64,000 bases of DNA from Microbacterium sp. EST19A (GCF_019969685.1 NZ_JAHXYZ010000002.1:930001-994000); one strand, 5' to 3'. Shown: positions 8,298 through 18,263, counted from the stretch's first letter. Numbers and translations: made by a program. The notes: generated from the sequence alone by a model not told the origin.

Positions 8298-9701
8298 TCA
8301 GCGGCGCGGCGGACGCGAGACGACGTCGGCGATCACCGCGGTGAGGGCGGCGAGCGAACGCTCGGGGCTCCAGGCCGCGGCGATCGAAGGCGCCTCGGCG
8401 CTCAGTCGCGTGCGCAGCTCCTCATCCGTCAGCACCCGGTGCAGGGCATCGCCCAGCGCGTCGATGTCGCCTGCGGGCACCAGGACTCCCCCGCCCTGCT
8501 GCAGCACGTCTCGGATGCCGTAGCGCACGTCGTACGAGATGACAGGCGCACCGTGCAGCATCGCCTCGACCACTCCGAGCGGCTGGCCCTCGAAGGCCGT
8601 GGAGGTCACCACGAGCGACGCACGATCGAGCACGCGGCCAGGGTCGTCAGTGTAGCCCGCGAGCTCGACCCGGTCTTCCGCGTCGAGCTCGTCGATCAGA
8701 GCCTGCAGACGCTCCTGCTCCGGGCCGCCGCCCCAGATCTCCATCCGCGAGCCCGGCACGTCTGCGCGCAGGAACGCACGGATCGCATGGTCGACGCGCT
8801 TGCCGGGAGCGAGCCGTCCGAGCACCACGACGAGGCCGGGCTCGCGCAGGTCGTCTCGCGAGTCGACCGGCGCGATCGGGTTGGGGACGACGGCGTGCGA
8901 CGCGGACGAGCCGAACCGGGCGATCACATCGTCACGCTGCGTGGTGGTCGGCCAGACGACCGCGTCGAAGCGGTCGGCCAGCCGGAACCATCGGGTCCAC
9001 AGCGCATTCGTCGGAGCATCGGGCCCGTACGGCGCCTCGAGGTGGATCGTGTGGATGGTGTGGACGACGCGCACGCGCGGATCGGACCAGTCCGCGATGA
9101 GCTCGCCGATCTGCCGCGACTCGCAGATCACGACGATCGTGCGATCGCCGAAGGATGCCGTCACATGCTCGAGCCAGGCGCGATACAGGCCGCGAAAACC
9201 GCGCACACCGCCGACGACCTCACCCGAGGCATCGTGCACCAGGACGGGTTCGTCAGTCAGATGCCAGTCGGGGTTCCCCGGGATCACGGGCAGCGACGCG
9301 AAGGAGCGACCGGACGCATCATCGAGCACGCGGTACTCGATGTCGGGGTCGGCTGTCGCCGCAGCATCCGCCACCGCGAGGAGCCACTCCGCCGCTCCCC
9401 CGCCGGGCGCGACGGCCTCGTCGAAGAGGTTGCGCATCTGCGACGGGTCGGTCAGCACACCCTGTGCGGCGAACGTCGCCCGGTGCTCCGCATGCGCCGC
9501 GACCGTGCCCGGATCGAACGTGAGCAGCTGCGGGCCGGCGCCGTCGGCGACACCGGCACCGGCGAGCTGCCGGGCGCGCGCGAGCGTCGCGATCGTGTAC
9601 CCGCCGTCGAGGCCGGGGATCAGGCGGCTGGACAGCACGAGGTACTCGGCGACCGGGAGTCCGGCCGCCGCGTCCGGGGACAAGGCGTCCCCTACTCCCA
9701 C
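8298..9701 (-). CDS. Glycosyltransferase, family 4 type
   Basis: A 467-residue GT-B fold glycosyltransferase with the glycine-rich acceptor side near the N-terminus ([15 protein letters not shown]) and a C-terminal GT4 donor domain: [17 protein letters not shown], then the E-x7-E type segment [15 protein letters not shown]. Overall it resembles poly(glycerol-phosphate) alpha-glucosyltransferases (TagE-like), so a role in decorating wall polymers is plausible but not proven. No ATG is available; the GTG at 9701 lies inside the end of guaA with AGGGA upstream. The gene follows guaA in the same direction with a 10-base overlap. Confidence 0.8.
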   Translation of the reverse strand: MGVGDALSPDAAAGLPVAEYLVLSSRLIPGLDGGYTIATLARARQLAGAGVADGAGPQLLTFDPGTVAAHAEHRATFAAQGVLTDPSQMRNLFDEAVAPGGGAAEWLLAVADAAATADPDIEYRVLDDASGRSFASLPVIPGNPDWHLTDEPVLVHDASGEVVGGVRGFRGLYRAWLEHVTASFGDRTIVVICESRQIGELIADWSDPRVRVVHTIHTIHLEAPYGPDAPTNALWTRWFRLADRFDAVVWPTTTQRDDVIARFGSSASHAVVPNPIAPVDSRDDLREPGLVVVLGRLAPGKRVDHAIRAFLRADVPGSRMEIWGGGPEQERLQALIDELDAEDRVELAGYTDDPGRVLDRASLVVTSTAFEGQPLGVVEAMLHGAPVISYDVRYGIRDVLQQGGGVLVPAGDIDALGDALHRVLTDEELRTRLSAEAPSIAAAWSPERSLAALTAVIADVVSRPPRR

Positions 9702-11278
9702 TCGATCGTCCCTGGCGGCTTGGACGTCACGTCGAGCACGACGCGGTTGACGTCGCGGACGCCGTTGGTGATGCGGTTGGAGATCTTCGACAGCACGTCG
9801 TACGGCAGTCGGGTCCAGTCGGCCGTCATCGCGTCTTCACTCGAGACGGGACGCAGCACGATCGGGTGACCGTAGGTACGGCCGTCGCCCTGCACGCCCA
9901 CGGACCGGACATCGGCGAGGAGCACAACCGGGCACTGCCAGATCTCCTGGTCGAGACCGGCCTTGGTGAGCTCTTCGCGGGCGATCGCGTCGGCCTCGCG
10001 CAGGATCTCGAGACGGTCGGCGGTCACCTCGCCGATGATGCGGATGCCGAGACCGGGGCCGGGGAACGGCTGGCGGCCGACGATGGCCTCGGGGATGCCG
10101 AGCTCACGTCCGATCGCACGCACCTCGTCCTTGAACAGGGCGCGCAGCGGCTCGATCAACTCGAAGTCGAGGTCGTCGGGCAGTCCGCCGACGTTGTGGT
10201 GCGACTTGATGTTCGCGGTGCCCGCACCGCCGCCGGACTCGACGACGTCGGGGTAGAGCGTGCCCTGCACGAGGAACTTGACCGGAGCGGAGCCTGCGGC
10301 CTTCGCCTCGGCGACGAGGTCGAGCTGCACCTTCTCGAACGCGCGGATGAACTCGCGGCCGATGATCTTGCGCTTCTCCTCGGGGTCGGTGACGCCCTTG
10401 AGATGACCGAGGAAGGTGTCGGCCGCGTCGACCGTGATGAGTCGGACACCGGTCGACTCGACGTAGTCCTTCTCGACCTGCTCGCGCTCGCCCTTGCGGA
10501 GGAGACCGTGGTCGACGAAGACCGCGGTGAGCTGGTCGCCGATCGCCTTGTGCACGAGAGCCGTCGAGACCGCGGAGTCGACACCGCCGGAGAGGGCCGA
10601 GATGACGCGGGCGTCGCCGACCTGCTCGCGGATGCGCTCGATCTGCTCCGCGATCACGCTGCCGCTGTTCCAGTCGGACGCGAGACCCGCCCCCTTGTGC
10701 AGGAAGTTCTCGAGCACCTGCTGGCCGTGGTCGGAGTGCTTGACCTCGGGGTGCCACTGCACGCCGTAGAAGCCGCGCTCCTCGTTCGCGAAAGCCGCGA
10801 CCTTGGTGGCATCGGTGGTGGCGAGGACGTCGAAGCCCTCGGGCGCCTTGGCGACCTGGTCGCCGTGGCTCATCCACACGTTCTGCTCCGCCGGCTGGCC
10901 GCCGAGCAGTGTTCCGCCGTCACCCGAGATGACGGCATCCGTCGCGCCGTACTCGCGCAGCCCGGTGTGAGCGACCTCGCCGCCGAGGGTCTGCGCCATG
11001 TACTGGAAGCCGTAGCAGATGCCGAGGGTGGGGATCCCGAGGTCGAACACGGCGGGGTCGAGACGCGGAGCGCCTTCCTCGTAGACCGACGAGGGCCCGC
11101 CGGAGAGGATGATCGCGACCGGGTTCTTCGCCGCGATCTCTTCGGCCGTCGCGGTGTGCGGCACGATCTCGCTGTAGACGCCCGCCTCACGGACGCGGCG
11201 GGCGATCAGCTGCGCGTACTGCGCGCCGAAGTCGACGACGAGCGCAGGACGCTGCTCGGTCTCGGAATGCTCGGTCAA
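9692..11278 (-). CDS. guaA: GMP synthase (glutamine-hydrolysing)
   Basis: A 528-residue enzyme converting XMP, ATP and glutamine to GMP, the last step of guanylate synthesis. The N-terminal class I glutamine amidotransferase has the nucleophile C88 in GICYG and the HPE block (QWHPEVKHS). The ATP-pyrophosphatase domain shows SGGVDSA, and the C-terminal dimerisation domain ends [13 protein letters not shown]. A TTG start at 11278 is chosen because it gives a 4-base overlap with the upstream DUF3817 stop and follows GGAAGG. Two other guanylate genes, guaB and a guaB3 homologue, are in the window but not adjacent. Confidence 0.96.
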   Translation of the reverse strand: MTEHSETEQRPALVVDFGAQYAQLIARRVREAGVYSEIVPHTATAEEIAAKNPVAIILSGGPSSVYEEGAPRLDPAVFDLGIPTLGICYGFQYMAQTLGGEVAHTGLREYGATDAVISGDGGTLLGGQPAEQNVWMSHGDQVAKAPEGFDVLATTDATKVAAFANEERGFYGVQWHPEVKHSDHGQQVLENFLHKGAGLASDWNSGSVIAEQIERIREQVGDARVISALSGGVDSAVSTALVHKAIGDQLTAVFVDHGLLRKGEREQVEKDYVESTGVRLITVDAADTFLGHLKGVTDPEEKRKIIGREFIRAFEKVQLDLVAEAKAAGSAPVKFLVQGTLYPDVVESGGGAGTANIKSHHNVGGLPDDLDFELIEPLRALFKDEVRAIGRELGIPEAIVGRQPFPGPGLGIRIIGEVTADRLEILREADAIAREELTKAGLDQEIWQCPVVLLADVRSVGVQGDGRTYGHPIVLRPVSSEDAMTADWTRLPYDVLSKISNRITNGVRDVNRVVLDVTSKPPGTIEWE

Positions 11279-11748
11279 CGGACACCTTCCGGGGCGGTGG
11301 CGGGAGCGGCCTCGGCCGCCTCCCTGGTGGCGAGATAGGTCTTCACGTCGCGGGCGACGATGGTCTCCATGATGAAGGAGAGCAGCGGCACGACGCCGCC
11401 GAGCGCGAGCAGGATGAAGCGCAGGAACGGCCAGCGCATCAGGCTCCACATGCGGAAGCACGCGAACAGGTACACGACGTAGAACCAGCCGTGCGCGACG
11501 AGGATCGACAGCGACAGGTTGACGCCGTCTCCGGTCGACTCCAGGCCCTCAGGGCCCTCGACGACCGGGGCGAACCAGAGCGCCCCGCCGGAGCCGCCGG
11601 CGAAGAGCTCGAGGTGGATCGGCGTGTACTTCAGCACCATCTCGGCGACCAGCAGGAGCAGCATGACTCCGGTGATGATCGACGCGATCTGGTAGAACTT
11701 CAGCGCACCGCGGATCGCCGGAAAGCTGGCGACTTTCGGTTCGGGCAT
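11275..11748 (-). CDS. DUF3817 integral membrane protein
   Basis: A 157-residue protein with an N-terminal cytoplasmic stretch ([20 protein letters not shown]) and four hydrophobic segments. The pattern of an early YKYTP/LKYTP-like motif, a central HGW-F-VVYL helix and a W-P-F-R segment fits the DUF3817 family of actinobacteria. No function is known. Its stop overlaps the guaA start by four bases, the usual arrangement in actinobacteria, which suggests co-expression but not necessarily shared function. Confidence 0.8.
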   Translation of the reverse strand: MPEPKVASFPAIRGALKFYQIASIITGVMLLLLVAEMVLKYTPIHLELFAGGSGGALWFAPVVEGPEGLESTGDGVNLSLSILVAHGWFYVVYLFACFRMWSLMRWPFLRFILLALGGVVPLLSFIMETIVARDVKTYLATREAAEAAPATAPEGVR

Positions 11749-11798
11749 GAGTCCAGTCTAGACGGCGCGACAGGCGGATCGACGCCTGCGAAGAGCGC

Positions 11799-12776
11799 TC
11801 ACGCCGCCGGCGGACGGGCGACCAGCAGCTCGCCGTCGCCGCTGACCTCGAGACGACCCGCCGCCGCGGGCACGAGCACCGTCGATCCCGATTCGAGCAG
11901 CTCGCCGGCGAGATCCACCGCACCTCCGACCACGACGACGATCGCGAAACCGGGCTCGATCACCGCGGCGCCGTGAACCGGCATCCGCGTCAGACGGAAA
12001 TATCCGTCGGCATCGCGGGGGAACACCGAGCCCGACGGCGGCGCCGCGTGCACGAGCGCTCCCATCTCGGCGAGACTCCGCGCCGTCCTGGTCACCGCGG
12101 CGAGCGCGAGATCGAAGCCGAGGCCCAGGTGCCCCTCCCCCGGCCCGTCGATCTCGAACCCCTCCCATTCGAGCAGGATCGACAGGTCCTCCGGCTGCTG
12201 CAGCTCGAGCAGCAGCACGCCGGCGCCGATCGCGTGCAGCTCCCCCGGCGGCACCCACACGACGTCGCCGGGATTCACCTCGATGGCATGCAGCAGCCCG
12301 AGAAGGCCGTCGACGTCCTGGCGTGAGACGAGGTCGGCGAGGGTCTCCGCCGCGACGTCCTCCTGCAATCCGACGTGCACCGTGCCGCCCTCGAGGATGT
12401 ACCAGGCCTCGGCCTTGCCGTGCGGGCGTCCCAGGTGCGAGGCGGCGAAGTCGTCATGCGGATGGGCGTGCACGGGCAGCCGCTGCCCGGCGTCGAGGAT
12501 CTTCACCAGCAGCCGGGCGTCCGCGCCCCAGCGCTTCGCGTGGGCGTCGCCGAGCCACCCCGAGGGGTCCGCCGCGATCGCGTCGCGGAGCACACGTCCG
12601 TCGGGGAGGGTGGTCAGACCGAGCGACTCCTCGCCGCGGATGGTGGTCGTGGAGCCGACCCAGTCCTCCGGCTCACGCGGGGCGGATGCCGGTTCGCCGC
12701 GGAACGAGGAGATCCGGGCGCCGCCGCGGTAGAAGCGCTCCGGCGGACGATTGCTCGGCAGGACGATCGGGTTCAC
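11799..12776 (-). CDS. ManA-type (class I) mannose-6-phosphate isomerase family protein
   Basis: A 325-residue cupin enzyme. The metal site is visible in VHAHPHDDF and in GKAEAWYILEGG, followed by the HAIGAG and LLLELQQPEDLSI strands typical of class I phosphomannose isomerases. It is probably cytoplasmic and Zn-dependent, interconverting an aldose-6-phosphate and a ketose-6-phosphate. It is the last gene of the sugar-use operon and overlaps the kinase gene by four bases, so its substrate is likely the imported sugar or its phosphate and not necessarily mannose-6-phosphate. Confidence 0.82.
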   Translation of the reverse strand: MNPIVLPSNRPPERFYRGGARISSFRGEPASAPREPEDWVGSTTTIRGEESLGLTTLPDGRVLRDAIAADPSGWLGDAHAKRWGADARLLVKILDAGQRLPVHAHPHDDFAASHLGRPHGKAEAWYILEGGTVHVGLQEDVAAETLADLVSRQDVDGLLGLLHAIEVNPGDVVWVPPGELHAIGAGVLLLELQQPEDLSILLEWEGFEIDGPGEGHLGLGFDLALAAVTRTARSLAEMGALVHAAPPSGSVFPRDADGYFRLTRMPVHGAAVIEPGFAIVVVVGGAVDLAGELLESGSTVLVPAAAGRLEVSGDGELLVARPPAA

Positions 12777-13981
12777 GACGGTGCTCCGTTCTGGGCGTGA
12801 GCGGCGAGGAATCCGCCGACGAAGGTGTCGCCGAGGCCGATGGTCGTCGGCGAGGGGACATCGAGGGAGAAGGCGGCGACGCCGGTGGCATCCGGGATCG
12901 AGTCTTCCACCGCACGCACCAGCTCCGCACCCCCCTCGTGCCGATCCATGGCGCTCGTCTCCGCGGCATCCGCCGCCGAGAATCCGTCACCGAGGCGATA
13001 GCGCGTCGCGGCCACCCGTACCGCGCTCTCGAGCGCCGCACGGTGACGCGCGGCATCCGGTCCGACAGCGAGCGCCCAGTAGCGCGTGTGCACGACGAGA
13101 GCCGGGACCGGGATGAGTCGATGGATCTCGTCGAGCGCGCTGATCACGTGGGCGGGATCGAGCAGATCGACGGCCCGGCCCAGGTACTCCTGCAGTTCGT
13201 CCTCGTTCATGCCGTAGACGTGGATGCCGGGCAGCAGGCGGCTCCGCACGGTCTCGGCGAAGGCGCGCGTGTAGAAGCCGGCATCCTCGTAGTAGACGAG
13301 GGCATCGGCGGGGAGGTCGCGCATCGCGTCGACGAGTTCGTCCAGCCGCTGCACGAGCAGGTCGTGATCCTGCATCGTGTTGAACCCGGAGATGAGGAAC
13401 GCCGAGGCTCCGGCGAGCGCGTCGCCCAACGCCGGTGCGATGGCCATCGTCCGGTTCGGTGGGTCGTTCGCGAAGATGAGCCGGTTGGCGCCGGGAGAGA
13501 CGATCTCGCCGTCCGCCAGCCGCACGCGGGCATCCGCCGGGAACTGCACGATGAGATGCGGGTCGAGCGTGTCGCGCTCGGCGGATGACACGATCGAGAT
13601 GCTCGCGGGCAGCAGCCGACGCACGTTGTCGTCGATGCTCACCAGGTGCTGCACGCTCGGGATGCCGAGGCTGTCGAGCACCAGCCCCGCCCGCACCCCC
13701 GTGCCGCCGAGCGTCACGTCGTGGTCGAAGTGCGCGGCGAAGCGCTCGATGATGTCGGACGACGCGACGAAGCGCTCCGCCCCCGTGCCGGTCGCCGCGA
13801 AGGCGAGGACCGTCAACAGGAGAGAGCGCTCGTCGTCGATCGGCGACGTGGTCGTGAGCTCGTCGAGTCGCACCTCATGCTCGCGGGCGAGCCGTTCGAG
13901 CACGGCGGAGTCCCACCGCAGCTCGTAGTCGACCGTCCCCCCGAGCCCGAGCACCAGCTGTCCGTCCACGTCGCCGATCAT
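12773..13981 (-). CDS. ADP-dependent sugar kinase family protein (ADP-GK/PFK fold)
   Basis: A 402-residue protein with the ADP-dependent glucokinase/phosphofructokinase pattern: GGTGVRAG near residue 93, SGFNTMQD in the middle, YGMNEDEL, VHTRYWAL, and the C-terminal TIGLGDTF motif with the predicted catalytic base D385. The family uses ADP as phosphate donor in archaea and animals; bacterial members are less studied. In this operon, upstream of the isomerase gene and next to a ketose-bisphosphate aldolase, it would make the 1,6- or 6-phosphate needed by the aldolase. Donor preference (ADP or ATP) cannot be told from sequence alone. Confidence 0.8.
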   Translation of the reverse strand: MIGDVDGQLVLGLGGTVDYELRWDSAVLERLAREHEVRLDELTTTSPIDDERSLLLTVLAFAATGTGAERFVASSDIIERFAAHFDHDVTLGGTGVRAGLVLDSLGIPSVQHLVSIDDNVRRLLPASISIVSSAERDTLDPHLIVQFPADARVRLADGEIVSPGANRLIFANDPPNRTMAIAPALGDALAGASAFLISGFNTMQDHDLLVQRLDELVDAMRDLPADALVYYEDAGFYTRAFAETVRSRLLPGIHVYGMNEDELQEYLGRAVDLLDPAHVISALDEIHRLIPVPALVVHTRYWALAVGPDAARHRAALESAVRVAATRYRLGDGFSAADAAETSAMDRHEGGAELVRAVEDSIPDATGVAAFSLDVPSPTTIGLGDTFVGGFLAAHAQNGAPS

Positions 13982-14015
13982 CGCGTCGAGCGCCCTCCCC
14001 GTCGAATCGTGTGCG

Positions 14016-14879
14016 TCAGTACAGTCCGGCCTTGCCGTCTGCGCCGAACAGCTTGATCTTCTCAGCCGCAGTGGCCTTCATGGCGGCGATCGGCTCGGGC
14101 TGGATCGCGTTCGGCTCCCGCAGACGCTCGTCGGTGCCGAGGACCTCGCGCATGCGGTTGTGGTACGCCACCTTGATGTCGCTGGAGATGTTGATCTTGT
14201 TGACGCCCAGCTCGACTGCGCGGCGCAGCTCTGCATCAGGGTTCGACGATCCGCCGTGCAGGACGAGAGGGATCTTCACCGCCGCCTTGATCTGCTCGAG
14301 CAGGTCGTGACGCAGCTCGGGGTTCTTCTCGGCCGGGTAGAGCCCGTGAGACGTGCCGATCGCGATGGCGAGGCTGTCGACACCCGTCTCCTGCACGAAG
14401 CGCACCGCGTCGTCGGGGTTCGTGTAGATGATCTCGGCCGCGCCCGACTCGCCGTAGCTGTCGTTGGCGCCGATCGTGCCGAGCTCTCCCTCGACCTGGA
14501 TGCCCACCGCATGCGCGGCTTCGACGACCTTGCGGGTCAGGGCGACGTTCTCGTCGAACGGCAGCAGCGACGCGTCGATCATGACCGAGGTGAAGCCTGC
14601 CTGGAACGCCGTGATCATCTGCTCGTACGTGCCGCCGTGGTCCCAATGGATCGCGACCGGGACGCTCGCCCGGTGCGCACGCGCATGCATCGCGGGGATC
14701 AGATCGGTCGTGATGTGCGAGACCTCGTCGGGGTGGATCGCGATGATGACCGGGGCGTTCAGTTCCTCGCTGATGTCGATGATGCCGTTGAACATCGCCC
14801 AGTCGCTGATGTTGAACGCCGGGATCGCGAAGTTGTGTTCGTTGGCGACATCGAGGATGGATTTGCCGGTGTAGAGCAC
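14016..14879 (-). CDS. Class II ketose-bisphosphate aldolase
   Basis: A 287-residue zinc-dependent aldolase of the fructose/tagatose-bisphosphate group. Zinc ligands expected in the family are visible as H81 (IHWDHGG), H178 (GTSHGLYP) and H208 (VLHGGSS); D80 would be the catalytic acid/base. It cleaves a ketose-1,6-bisphosphate or a 1-phosphate to dihydroxyacetone phosphate and an aldehyde. It lies between the ABC permease genes and the kinase gene, 46 bases after the permease stop, so it belongs to the sugar-use operon; exact substrate unknown. Confidence 0.9.
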   Translation of the reverse strand: MLYTGKSILDVANEHNFAIPAFNISDWAMFNGIIDISEELNAPVIIAIHPDEVSHITTDLIPAMHARAHRASVPVAIHWDHGGTYEQMITAFQAGFTSVMIDASLLPFDENVALTRKVVEAAHAVGIQVEGELGTIGANDSYGESGAAEIIYTNPDDAVRFVQETGVDSLAIAIGTSHGLYPAEKNPELRHDLLEQIKAAVKIPLVLHGGSSNPDAELRRAVELGVNKINISSDIKVAYHNRMREVLGTDERLREPNAIQPEPIAAMKATAAEKIKLFGADGKAGLY

Positions 14880-14925
14880 GTGTTTCTCCTGTTTCGTGGT
14901 GGTCGTGGGTCCGGTCGGACGAAGG

Positions 14926-15771
14926 TCAGCTCTTCACGGAGCCGGCGGTGAGCCCGCTGATGAAGTAGCGCTGGAAGAAGAGGAAGAGCAGCAGCACGGG
15001 AATGGAGCCGAGCACGCTCATCGCCATGATCTGGTTCCACTCGTAAGAGTGCTGGCCCATGAGCAGCTGGATGCCGATCGGGACGGTGCGCATGTCGATC
15101 GTGCGCGTCAGCGTCAGGGCGAACAGGTACTCGTTCCAGGCGATCATGAACGTGTAGATGCCGACCGAGACGATGCCCGGCACCGAGATCGGGACGAGGA
15201 TCCGCCAGAGTGCCGTCATGGATCCGGCGCCGTCCACGCGTACCGCTTCGTCGAGCTCGCGCGGCAGGGTGTTGAAGTAGCCGGTCATCATGATGATCGC
15301 GTAGGGCAGCGTGAACACCATGTAGGTGAGGATGAGCCCCGCATAGGAGTTGTAGAGCCCGAGAGCGACCATGAGCCCGAAATACGGGATCAGCAGCGTG
15401 ATCGGCGGCACGGCCTGCACGCTCACGATCACCACGTTCAGGATGCGCTTGCCGCGGAACTCGAACCGGCTGAACGCGTACGCCGCCTGGATCGCGACGA
15501 TGAGAGTCAGAATGGTCACGGCACCGGCGACGATGTAGCTGTTCAGGAAGAACCGCATCGTCTCGGGGTTCGTGAAGATCGCGGTGTACGCGTCGAACGA
15601 GAACGTGTCGGTGAGCAGCCGCGGGGGCAGCTCGAAGATCTGCGTGTTCGACTTGAACGAGCTCGACAGCATCCAGAGCACCGGTCCTGCGGCGAAGACC
15701 GCGCCGATGATGAGGCCGATGGACACACCTGCGGTGGCGACCCGGCGGCGATTCCTGACGGTGAGAGCCAT
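14926..15771 (-). CDS. Carbohydrate ABC transporter permease, MalG type
   Basis: A 281-residue inner-membrane subunit with six hydrophobic segments. The EAA loop that contacts the ATPase reads ELDEAVRVDGAGSMTALWRILVP-like, as in MalG/UgpE proteins of the CUT1 group. Start at 15771 is two bases after the stop of the first permease gene. The operon has no ATPase gene; CUT1 importers of actinobacteria usually share a general MsiK-like ATPase encoded elsewhere. Confidence 0.92.
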   Translation of the reverse strand: MALTVRNRRRVATAGVSIGLIIGAVFAAGPVLWMLSSSFKSNTQIFELPPRLLTDTFSFDAYTAIFTNPETMRFFLNSYIVAGAVTILTLIVAIQAAYAFSRFEFRGKRILNVVIVSVQAVPPITLLIPYFGLMVALGLYNSYAGLILTYMVFTLPYAIIMMTGYFNTLPRELDEAVRVDGAGSMTALWRILVPISVPGIVSVGIYTFMIAWNEYLFALTLTRTIDMRTVPIGIQLLMGQHSYEWNQIMAMSVLGSIPVLLLFLFFQRYFISGLTAGSVKS

Positions 15772-15773
15772 GG

Positions 15774-16697
15774 TCAGTCCCTCGCTTTCTGGTGACGGAC
15801 GTAGAACACGGCGAGCACCATCGACATCAGCAGCACGAGGACGGCGGAGGTCGCGGCGAGCGAGAAGTCGTATTTGGCGAACGCGAGCTTGTAGGTGAAG
15901 GTGCTGAGCACCTCGGTCACATCGATGGGACCGCCACCGGTCGTCATCCAGATGAGCGCGAACTGCTGAGAGGTCCAGATCAGGTCGAGCAGCACGAGGC
16001 TGATGATGATCGGCCGCAGCTGAGGGATCGTGACGTTCCAGAATCGCTGGATCGCGCTGGCTCCGTCGACGGTCGCCGCTTCGTTCAGCTCCCCGGGGAT
16101 GCCCTGGAGCCCGGCGAGCAGGCTCACCATGAAGAACGGGTAGCCCGCCCAGATGTTGATGAAGGTGATGGTGCCGAGGGCGAGCTGCGGAGACGCGAGC
16201 CACTCGATGTCGGTGTTCAGCAGGAAGTTGATCACGCCGTTCGGGGCGAGCAGCATGCGCCAGAGGACGGCGATCACCGCGACGGTGAAGAGCCACGGCA
16301 GAACGTAGAGGGCCCGGAAGATCGCGCGGGCCGCGTGGTGGAGCAGCGTGCTGTTCAGCATCATCGCGAAGCCGAGGCCCAGGATCAGGTGGGCGATCAC
16401 GCTGCCGATGGTGAAGACGAGGGTGTTGCCGGTCGCCTTCCAGAAGCCGGGATCGCCGAGGATCTCGACGAAGTTCGCGATGCCGACGAACTCGGGCGAC
16501 TTGTTCAGGATGACGTTGTCCTGGAAGGAGTACCCGATCACCATGATGATCGGCACGATCATCAGCACGAGCAGCAGGATGATCGTGGGCGAGAGGAAGG
16601 CGTAGGACTCCGTGGTCTTGCGCAGCTGACGTCGCCGGCGTGACAACGGCACTCCGGTGACGATCACCTCGGTGTCGTCGTGGGTTCTGAGGCTCAT
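15774..16697 (-). CDS. Carbohydrate ABC transporter permease, MalF type
   Basis: A 307-residue permease with six hydrophobic segments and the CUT1 EAA loop GELNEAATVDGASAIQRFW. Start at 16697 is preceded by AAGGAG; the N-terminal 35 residues are cytoplasmic and basic (RRRRQLRK). It pairs with the following MalG-type subunit to form the membrane channel for the sugar delivered by the binding protein encoded just upstream. Confidence 0.92.
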   Translation of the reverse strand: MSLRTHDDTEVIVTGVPLSRRRRQLRKTTESYAFLSPTIILLLVLMIVPIIMVIGYSFQDNVILNKSPEFVGIANFVEILGDPGFWKATGNTLVFTIGSVIAHLILGLGFAMMLNSTLLHHAARAIFRALYVLPWLFTVAVIAVLWRMLLAPNGVINFLLNTDIEWLASPQLALGTITFINIWAGYPFFMVSLLAGLQGIPGELNEAATVDGASAIQRFWNVTIPQLRPIIISLVLLDLIWTSQQFALIWMTTGGGPIDVTEVLSTFTYKLAFAKYDFSLAATSAVLVLLMSMVLAVFYVRHQKARD

Positions 16698-16723
16698 GGG
16701 AACCGGTGCTCCTTGGTTGGTCG

Positions 16724-16753
16724 GGTGCCGCACCGCTGTGGCGGTGCGGCACC
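16724..16753 (-). terminator. Hairpin between binding-protein and permease genes
   Basis: A perfect 13-base stem (arms 16724-16736 and 16741-16753, loop tgtg) with no T-run. Its place between the binding-protein stop and the first permease start suggests partial termination or 3-prime protection, which would raise binding-protein output relative to the permeases. Confidence 0.6.
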
Positions 16754-16783
16754 CCGTTCATGCGGGAGGCGGGAGATGGGAGA

Positions 16784-18085
16784 TCAGAACTCCGCCTTCC
16801 AGGCCTCCTGTGCCTTCTTGAGCGCGTCGTCGATCGACTGCTGCCCGTCGAACGCGGACTGCAGCTGCTCACCGAGCTGGCGCATGAGCTCCTCCGCGAC
16901 GGGGAGACCGGTGAACTCGTTCGCCGGGTATCCCGCCTGGTAGATCTCGAACGCCTTCTTGAACAGCTCGTCGTCCTCGACGAAGGCCGGCACCGATTCC
17001 GAGTTGCCCGGGAAGGCGTTGGCCATGGTCGACAGCTCGGAGTTCGTCTCCTCGCTCATCAGGAACGACACGAGCTTGAACGCCGCGTCCTTGTGCTCGG
17101 AGTTCTCGGCGACGCCGATGCCCCACGAGGCGTACGGGATGCCGCGTTCGCCGTCGTAGCCGTCCTCCGCGGGGAGCGCGGAGATCGAGAACTTCAGGTC
17201 GGGGTTGGTCTCGCGGATCAGGTTGATGTGCGCGAGCGAGTCGATCATCATGCCGGCGCGGCCGTTCGTGAACTCCTCGACCTTGTCCTGCTCCTTCATC
17301 GTGAAGGATCCGGAGGCGATCACGCCGTCGTCCCACAGGCCGCCGATGTAGTCGACGGCCGAGGTGACGTCGTCGTTCGTCAGGTCGGGCTGACCGTCCT
17401 TCAGCATCGAACCGCCCGACGCCCACACCCAGGACATGACGTCGTTCTGCACGCCGTTCGGAGTCTCGAGCGACAGCGGGAGCACCCAGCCCGAGACGTC
17501 TCCGCCGAGGGCGGAGACCTTCGCCGCGGCATCCGCGAACTCGGTGCGGTTTGTCGGCGGAGCGTCGACGCCGGCCTGGGCCAGCAGATCGTCGTTCGTG
17601 AACATCGGGTAGACGAAGTTCACGACCGGGATCATGTAGGTGCTGCCGTCGACCTGGATCTGGCTCGCGAGCTGGCTGTCGTCGTAGTCGTTCTCCTCCA
17701 TCAGCGCGGTGAGGTCGGCGATGACGCCCTGCGAGGCGAAGTCGTTGACCCAGGCGCCGTCGAGACCGACGACGTCGGGCATGGTTCCGGATGCCGCTCC
17801 GGCGAAGAGCTGCTCCTTGGTCGAGGCGTACGGTCCGCTGACCAGCTTGACCGTGATGTCGGGGTTCGCCTCCTCGAACTTGTCGATGAGCGCACGGAAT
17901 TCGCCGTCAGGCAGTTCCGGTTCCCACCACTGGGCGAACTCGATCGTGACGTCTCCGCCGTCGTCGCCGCCACCGTCTCCCGTCGTGCTGGGCGCGCAGC
18001 CCGCCACGGCCAGCAGGGTAACCGCCGCGGTCGCAGCGCCGACGATGTTCCGGGTTCGTCTGCGCCCTCGTCCCACTGTGCTCAT
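16784..18085 (-). CDS. Sugar ABC transporter substrate-binding lipoprotein
   Basis: A 433-residue extracellular binding protein of the MalE/UgpB type. A basic N-terminus (RGRRRTR) and the lipobox LAVAGC place the lipid-anchored Cys at residue 30, followed by a Gly/Asp-rich linker. The mature part starts with VTIEFAQWWEPE, typical of CUT1 solute receptors. GAGGAG five bases before the ATG at 18085 sets the start. It is the first gene of the sugar-use operon and divergent from the DeoR regulator. The sugar is unknown. Confidence 0.92.
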   Translation of the reverse strand: MSTVGRGRRRTRNIVGAATAAVTLLAVAGCAPSTTGDGGGDDGGDVTIEFAQWWEPELPDGEFRALIDKFEEANPDITVKLVSGPYASTKEQLFAGAASGTMPDVVGLDGAWVNDFASQGVIADLTALMEENDYDDSQLASQIQVDGSTYMIPVVNFVYPMFTNDDLLAQAGVDAPPTNRTEFADAAAKVSALGGDVSGWVLPLSLETPNGVQNDVMSWVWASGGSMLKDGQPDLTNDDVTSAVDYIGGLWDDGVIASGSFTMKEQDKVEEFTNGRAGMMIDSLAHINLIRETNPDLKFSISALPAEDGYDGERGIPYASWGIGVAENSEHKDAAFKLVSFLMSEETNSELSTMANAFPGNSESVPAFVEDDELFKKAFEIYQAGYPANEFTGLPVAEELMRQLGEQLQSAFDGQQSIDDALKKAQEAWKAEF

Positions 18086-18165
18086 CACTTCTCCTCTTCG
18101 AGATCGTGCCGCATGACGCGCTTCAATGCTTCTTCATGCGGTTTTAAGCCATGTTATGCCGACAT

Positions 18166-18194
18166 CTGCAAGATCGTCAAGAGCAAGTTTGCAG
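18166..18194. promoter_or_regulatory. Possible operator half-sites in the divergent region
   Basis: ctgcaa (18166-18171) and ttgcag (18189-18194) form an inverted repeat with 17 bases between, in the relatively AT-rich space between the binding-protein gene and the DeoR gene. A smaller gcaa-gt-ttgc lies inside. It may be a DeoR site or chance. Confidence 0.3.
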
Positions 18195-18240
18195 CTGTTC
18201 CGGTGTTTCGGTGCGGAAAGATGGGAGTTGGCAGCCAGAT

Positions 18241-18263
18241 CAGCAATGTGTGCGAGATTGCTG
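18241..18263. promoter_or_regulatory. Candidate DeoR operator
   Basis: A perfect 7-9-7 palindrome, cagcaat (18241-18247) and attgctg (18257-18263), lies about 54 bases before the DeoR start and about 155 bases before the binding-protein start. Position and symmetry suit a repressor site controlling both directions; sequence alone does not prove it. Confidence 0.4.

Noticed and set aside
11799..18085. Sulfoquinovose (sulfo-EMP) pathway
   Set aside because: Importer, isomerase, kinase and aldolase would fit, but no glycosidase or sulfonate exporter is present and the kinase family differs, so no substrate is named.
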